A stretch of 64,000 bases of DNA, taken from the NCBI RefSeq assembly GCF_011927905.1, contig NZ_JAATJL010000001.1, positions 124,001 through 188,000 on the forward strand, read 5' to 3'. The position numbers and the translations under genes were made by a program. How positions within the stretch are numbered: the first letter of the stretch is position 1; every line of letters begins with the position of its first letter. This stretch comes from Arthrobacter pigmenti. Lineage in GTDB: Bacteria; Actinomycetota; Actinomycetes; Actinomycetales; Micrococcaceae. Shown in pieces: positions 60,424 through 64,000 of the stretch. The notes under the pieces were generated by a model. The model saw only the letters and a program-made list of their open reading frames with translations, was not told the origin of the DNA and did not search any database.

Positions 60424-61905
60424 ATGACGACTTCCAGCTGGACCCGTACCCACCAGCCTGAAACCGAATCAGAACCTCAAGGCCAGGACGCCATCAGCCT
60501 CGGCCGTCGCATCCGGCATCTGCGCAAAAGCCGCCGCATGACCCTTGAGGAGCTTGGCGCCGTCGTCGGAACCGCTCCTTCCCAGCTCTCGCTCATGGAG
60601 AACGGGAAGCGTGAGCCGCGACTAGGAATGCTGCAGTCCCTCGCCAAGGCGCTGGAGGTCAGCATTGACCAGTTGCTCGGCGCGGAACCGCCCAGCCGGC
60701 GCGCGGCGCTGGAGATTGCGCTGGAACGCGCCCAGCGGGGTCCGCTCTATGAATCGCTGGGGCTGCCGAAGGTACGGACGTCGGCGCGGTTGCCGATGGA
60801 GGCGCTCGAAGCGCTTGTCGGGCTCCAGGCGGAGCTGGAACGCCGCATGAACGAGCAGGTTGCAACGCCCGAGGAAGCGCGCCGGGCCAACGCCGAACTG
60901 CGCGGAATTATGCGGCGTCAAAACAACTACTTCCCTGACATAGAGGCCGAGGCGCAGAAGGTCCTGGCCTCGGTTGGGCACACCAGCGGGCCTCTGTCAC
61001 AGCACCTCATCGCGGATATTGCTGATCATCTTGGATTTACGCTGCACCACGTGAGTGACCTGCCGCACTCCACCCGCTCGGTGACGGACCTGAAGAATCG
61101 GCGCATCTACCTGACCCAGTCACAGCGGACGGATCATGACCCGCGCTCGGTACTCCTGCAGGCGCTGGGCCACTATGTGCTGCAGCACGGGACGCCCGAG
61201 AACTACCGGGAGTTCCTCCGTCAGCGCGTTGCAACCAACTACTTCGCGGCCGCGTTGCTGCTCCCCGAGAAGGCGACGGTCGAATACCTGCAGGCCGCGA
61301 AGGCACGGAAGGAAATTGCCGTCGAGGATGTGCGGGACGCCTTCGCAGTCTCCTATGAAACAGCAGCTCACCGCTTCACGAACCTGGCCACTGAGCACCT
61401 TGGGATCCCGACGCACTTCCAGAAGACTCATCAGAGCGGCATCATCTACAAGGCTTATGAGAACGACGGCGTGACGTTCCCGCAGGATCACACCGGTGCT
61501 ATTGAGGGCCAGCCGTCGTGCAGGAAGTGGACGTCGCGGGTGGTCTTCGACGTACCTGACCGGTTCTCCGCCTACAGCCAGTACACCGATACACCCAGCG
61601 GCACCTATTGGTGCACGGCCCGTACCGAGCGGGCCGCCGCCGGCGAGTTCTCGCTCAGCGTCGGCGTGCCGTACGCGCACGTGAAGTGGTTCCGCGGACG
61701 CGAAACCACCATCCGTGGCGAGTCCCGTTGTCCGGACGAATCGTGTTGCAAGCTGCCGCCGTCGTCGTTGGCGGAAAAGTGGTCCGGCTTCGCCTGGCCC
61801 AGCGCCCGAGCGCACTCACACCTGCTGGCGGCCATGCCGCCCGGTGCCTTCCCCGGCGTTGACGAAACCGAGGTTTACTCCTTTCTCCAGGCACACTCGG
61901 GTTAG
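60424..61905 (+). CDS. ramB: RamB-type XRE regulator of acetate/glyoxylate metabolism
   Basis: A 493-residue regulator of the short-chain-fatty-acid regulator family. The N-terminal HTH is at about 24-80 (RRMTLEELGAVVGTAPSQLS). A central ImmA/IrrE-like region has VATNYFAAALLLPEKATVEY, with the zinc-site His lost. The C-terminal Cys-rich domain has SCRKWTSRVVF and SRCPDESCCKLPPS, as in RamB, which represses aceA, aceB and ack-pta in Corynebacterium. TATCGT (60412-60417) ends 6 nt before the ATG, so the mRNA is likely leaderless. The symbol is by family and context. Confidence 0.88.
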   Translation: MTTSSWTRTHQPETESEPQGQDAISLGRRIRHLRKSRRMTLEELGAVVGTAPSQLSLMENGKREPRLGMLQSLAKALEVSIDQLLGAEPPSRRAALEIALERAQRGPLYESLGLPKVRTSARLPMEALEALVGLQAELERRMNEQVATPEEARRANAELRGIMRRQNNYFPDIEAEAQKVLASVGHTSGPLSQHLIADIADHLGFTLHHVSDLPHSTRSVTDLKNRRIYLTQSQRTDHDPRSVLLQALGHYVLQHGTPENYREFLRQRVATNYFAAALLLPEKATVEYLQAAKARKEIAVEDVRDAFAVSYETAAHRFTNLATEHLGIPTHFQKTHQSGIIYKAYENDGVTFPQDHTGAIEGQPSCRKWTSRVVFDVPDRFSAYSQYTDTPSGTYWCTARTERAAAGEFSLSVGVPYAHVKWFRGRETTIRGESRCPDESCCKLPPSSLAEKWSGFAWPSARAHSHLLAAMPPGAFPGVDETEVYSFLQAHSG

Positions 61906-61918
61906 GGTGGGACGCGCG

Positions 61919-62461
61919 ATGCTATTTGCCAATGACACCGAAGAGGGCCTGCGCGGCGCAGCGGCGCTGGTCAACACCGACGACGACGACGGCGAGCTCC
62001 TCCCCGACGTCGGCGCGCTTCAGGATTTCGCGCGGGAGTGGAACTGGACCGGCAATCTTGCACTGGATGAGGCTGAGCTACACGCCGTCCGGGCGTTGCG
62101 GCCGCGGCTGCGTGCGTTGTGGCAGGGCGATGAGGATTTCGTGGTGGAGTCGGTGAACGGGTTGCTGCGCGAGTTCAACGCATTGCCGCAGCTGGTCCGC
62201 CACGATCACTGGGATTACCACATCCATGCCACGCCGTTGGAGGCGCCGCTGTCCGCGCGGATGGCCGTCGAGGCGGCGATGGCGTTCGTGGACCTGGTGC
62301 GGAGCAATGAGCTCGGGCGGCTACGGATCTGTGCTGCGGAGGATTGCAGCGCCGTGGTGATTGACCTGTCGAAGAACCGTTCCCGGCGCTTCTGCGAGTC
62401 CGGGTGCGGTAACCGGGCCGCGGTGGCGGCGTACCGGGCGCGGCAGCGGGCTTCCGTCTAG
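61919..62461 (+). CDS. CGNR zinc finger domain-containing protein
   Basis: A 180-residue protein of the ABATE/CGNR family. The N-terminal part is AAALVNTDDDDGELLPDVGA to LPRLVRHDHWDYH-type helices. The C-terminal finger is LRICAAEDCSAVVIDLSKNR followed by SRRFCESGCGNRAAVAAYRA, with the CGNR motif and four Cys. These are putative transcriptional regulators. It lies 14 bp after ramB, probably cotranscribed. Confidence 0.88.
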   Translation: MLFANDTEEGLRGAAALVNTDDDDGELLPDVGALQDFAREWNWTGNLALDEAELHAVRALRPRLRALWQGDEDFVVESVNGLLREFNALPQLVRHDHWDYHIHATPLEAPLSARMAVEAAMAFVDLVRSNELGRLRICAAEDCSAVVIDLSKNRSRRFCESGCGNRAAVAAYRARQRASV

Positions 62462-62471
62462 ACCGTTAACT

Positions 62472-62511
62472 GTTTCTGCCCACCGAGCCTTTCGACTCGG
62501 TGGGCAGAAAC
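62472..62511. terminator. 16-bp perfect hairpin between convergent genes
   Basis: GTTTCTGCCCACCGAG (62472-62487) and its exact complement (62496-62511) form a 16-bp stem with an 8-nt loop, between the CGNR gene and the SLH exoprotein gene. Confidence 0.85.
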
Positions 62512-62539
62512 GTTATTCAGTTACTACGGGTGGACCGGA

Positions 62540-64000
62540 TCAGTCGATCGAACCGGGGGCGCAACCGCCGTTGTCATCTACGTAGTCGAGCAGGCGGATC
62601 ATGAACGCAGCCATCTGCTCACGGGTGACCTGGACGTACGGACGGAATTCCGTCCGGTTGTTGCCCTCGTCCCAACCGAATGAGATACCGGCTTCGGACA
62701 TCCACGAAACTTCCTTCTCGAAGACGAAACCCGCAGGGATGTCGTCGAACGGGCTGTCAGTGCCGTCGTAGGCACGGGCAGCCGGGATGTCGCAGTACTC
62801 GCTTGCGTACCGGTACATGAACGCGGCCATGACATCGCGGTTGACGGCTGTCAGCGGCCGGTAGGTCGGCAGGCCATTTGGCTCAGCGTAACCGTTGGAC
62901 AGGTCCGCCGATTCCATCCACGTCATTTCCTTGTAGAAGAATGCCGTGTCAGCACCCGGATCGGCCGGACCGTTGAGGTCAGCGAACGGGGAGTTGCCCG
63001 GAGCTGCGAAGATACCGACGTCAGCGAAGCGGAACATGAACGCTGCCATCACGTCGCGGTTCACTGGTTCGAACGGGCGGAAGGTGAAGGTTCCGTTCGC
63101 CTCAGAATAACCGTCGGTGATTGCGAGCTGCTCGAGCTTCACGATCGATTCCTCGTGATCGGCCGTCGCGATGTCCGTGAACTTCTTCTGGCCTACGCGG
63201 ATCGGAACGATCTCTTCCTTGGCACCCGTTGCGTTGTGGTGGTGCAGCAGCAGGATGTTTCCATTAGCCACGCCCCGGTCACGGGTCACGCCAATCGATG
63301 CTCCATCGGCGTCAACAAACGCAGTCTCTGCGCCGGTAGCTCCGGCGAACCAGAGGCTCGGATCAGTGATGTTGAAGTCGATCCACTCTGTTGCATCTAC
63401 CTCGCCAATGCTGTCACCCTCGGTGTTGACGGTGAAGCTGCTGATGGTGCGCACCTTGTACTGGATGCTATTGGTGCTGCCCAGTTCCAACCCGAGGGTC
63501 GCCACCGGGATCGGGATAGTGATTACGTTGGTGTCGAACGTGTTGGTGTCCGTTGCACCGTCTACACCGTTGGCCGGGACGAGCGTGAGACCGGTGGCGT
63601 TTCCTTCGGCGTCAAGAGCGGAAACCAGGAACAGGTCCAAATCCACGGGCGGTTCACGGAAAGACTGCACCAGGAAGTCCGGCACCTCGTCATTGTTCGT
63701 GTCGAGCTCCACCGTGAAGTTAAGAGTTCCTGTAGGTACGGACCAGTTGTCCCAGGTGCTGATTCCGATGTTGAGAATGCCATCAGCGGGGTCCCCACCT
63801 GCTGCCAGAATTCCCGGAACGGTGGATGCAGCGCCAACTGCCTTCAGGTCCAGCGCGTTCAGCGAATCCAGCGGCAGGCCGGTGAGGCGTCCACTTTCCT
63901 CACCCAGAACGAACGGTGAAACGAGCGACGTGTAGGACGTCATCTCGCCCGGAGCGCCACCCTGTGACAGGCCACGGCCTGAAAGAGTCAGCAGTTCCTC
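62540..64000 (-). CDS. C-terminal part of an exoprotein with three SLH domains (cut by window edge)
   Basis: The frame is open to base 64000, so the internal ATG at 63941-63943 is not the start and at least 486 residues are present. The N-terminal visible half is beta-rich (LDTNNDEVPDFLVQSFREPP, a DxDxDG-like Ca-binding type turn), like the C-terminal domains of secreted S8 peptidases. Three S-layer homology-like repeats follow (FTDIATADHEESIVKLEQLA; then FADLNGPADPGADTAFFYKE; then FDDIPAGFVFEKEVSWMSEA), each ending in RDVMAAFMFR or a variant. They likely bind secondary cell-wall polymers. The catalytic part lies outside the window. Confidence 0.85.
   Translation of the reverse strand, partial: EELLTLSGRGLSQGGAPGEMTSYTSLVSPFVLGEESGRLTGLPLDSLNALDLKAVGAASTVPGILAAGGDPADGILNIGISTWDNWSVPTGTLNFTVELDTNNDEVPDFLVQSFREPPVDLDLFLVSALDAEGNATGLTLVPANGVDGATDTNTFDTNVITIPIPVATLGLELGSTNSIQYKVRTISSFTVNTEGDSIGEVDATEWIDFNITDPSLWFAGATGAETAFVDADGASIGVTRDRGVANGNILLLHHHNATGAKEEIVPIRVGQKKFTDIATADHEESIVKLEQLAITDGYSEANGTFTFRPFEPVNRDVMAAFMFRFADVGIFAAPGNSPFADLNGPADPGADTAFFYKEMTWMESADLSNGYAEPNGLPTYRPLTAVNRDVMAAFMYRYASEYCDIPAARAYDGTDSPFDDIPAGFVFEKEVSWMSEAGISFGWDEGNNRTEFRPYVQVTREQMAAFMIRLLDYVDDNGGCAPGSID

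Noticed and set aside
58958..60427. A 489-codon open frame on the + strand opposite aceA
   Set aside because: It is fully antisense to isocitrate lyase, and the protein is Gly/Val/Leu-rich without a recognisable domain.

Overview
The window reads as a chromosomal segment of a high-GC actinobacterium of the Micrococcaceae (Arthrobacter or a close relative). The basis is composition and the gene set: three-subunit PurSQL, DUF222/HNH protein, DUF1206 and DUF1990 proteins, a RamB-type regulator beside aceA/aceB, and a small SRP RNA next to dnaX. Genes are dense, short-spaced and on both strands. I see no insertion sequence, phage, integron or CRISPR array.

Layout. 0-5 kb: two ECF sigma factors (the + strand one overlaps a CU044_5270-type partner), a lipoprotein and uncharacterised proteins. 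5-7.4 kb: DUF2975/HTH pair with a palindromic operator, a double-HTH MerR regulator and a DUF6194 protein. 7.4-11.5 kb: NarL-type two-component system, a GT87 mannosyltransferase-like protein and small membrane proteins. 11.6-17.4 kb: methyltransferase, CorA, a MocR regulator with a hydroxyacid dehydrogenase, divergent from an EamA transporter, and a GNAT. 17.5-25 kb: DUF222/HNH protein, methyltransferase, lipoprotein, GNAT, SDR-like reductase, MFS, aldo/keto reductase. 25-30.3 kb: hydrolase, GlxA regulator, CoA-binding protein, DUF1206, YjbR, DUF1990, a HIT-like protein and DUF1304. 30.4-39.4 kb: purL-purQ-purS, a subtilisin-inhibitor-like lipoprotein, a putative glycosylase and a large secreted subtilase. 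39.4-48.2 kb: lysC, ABC exporter, GNAT, recR, dnaX, gluQRS and SRP RNA. 48.2-52.4 kb: GT39, tRNA-Ser(GGA), MpaB-like oxygenase, glutathione peroxidase, HAD phosphatase. 52.5-57.2 kb: a three-gene multicopper-oxidase operon and a LytR_C protein. 57.3-62.5 kb: glyoxylate shunt (aceB, aceA) with RamB and a CGNR protein. 62.5-64 kb: the C-terminal part of an SLH-anchored exoprotein, cut by the window edge.

Three observations stand out. (1) The operon at 52.5-56.2 kb encodes two multicopper-oxidase polypeptides whose copper-ligand motifs look complementary: one keeps a full type-1 site, the other has lost it but keeps trinuclear-cluster motifs. This suggests a split, heteromeric oxidase. (2) Nineteen genes start exactly 6 nt after a TANNNT-like -10 hexamer, which indicates widespread leaderless transcription. 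(3) The 12-mer ACGACGACGGCG occurs 14 times by my reading, in several reading frames and both orientations, and a shorter form makes the stem of a terminator. In addition, several convergent gene pairs share terminator hairpins that run into the last codons of one partner.

No stretch longer than about 300 bases lacks a gene or RNA. All positions and repeat counts were read by eye.
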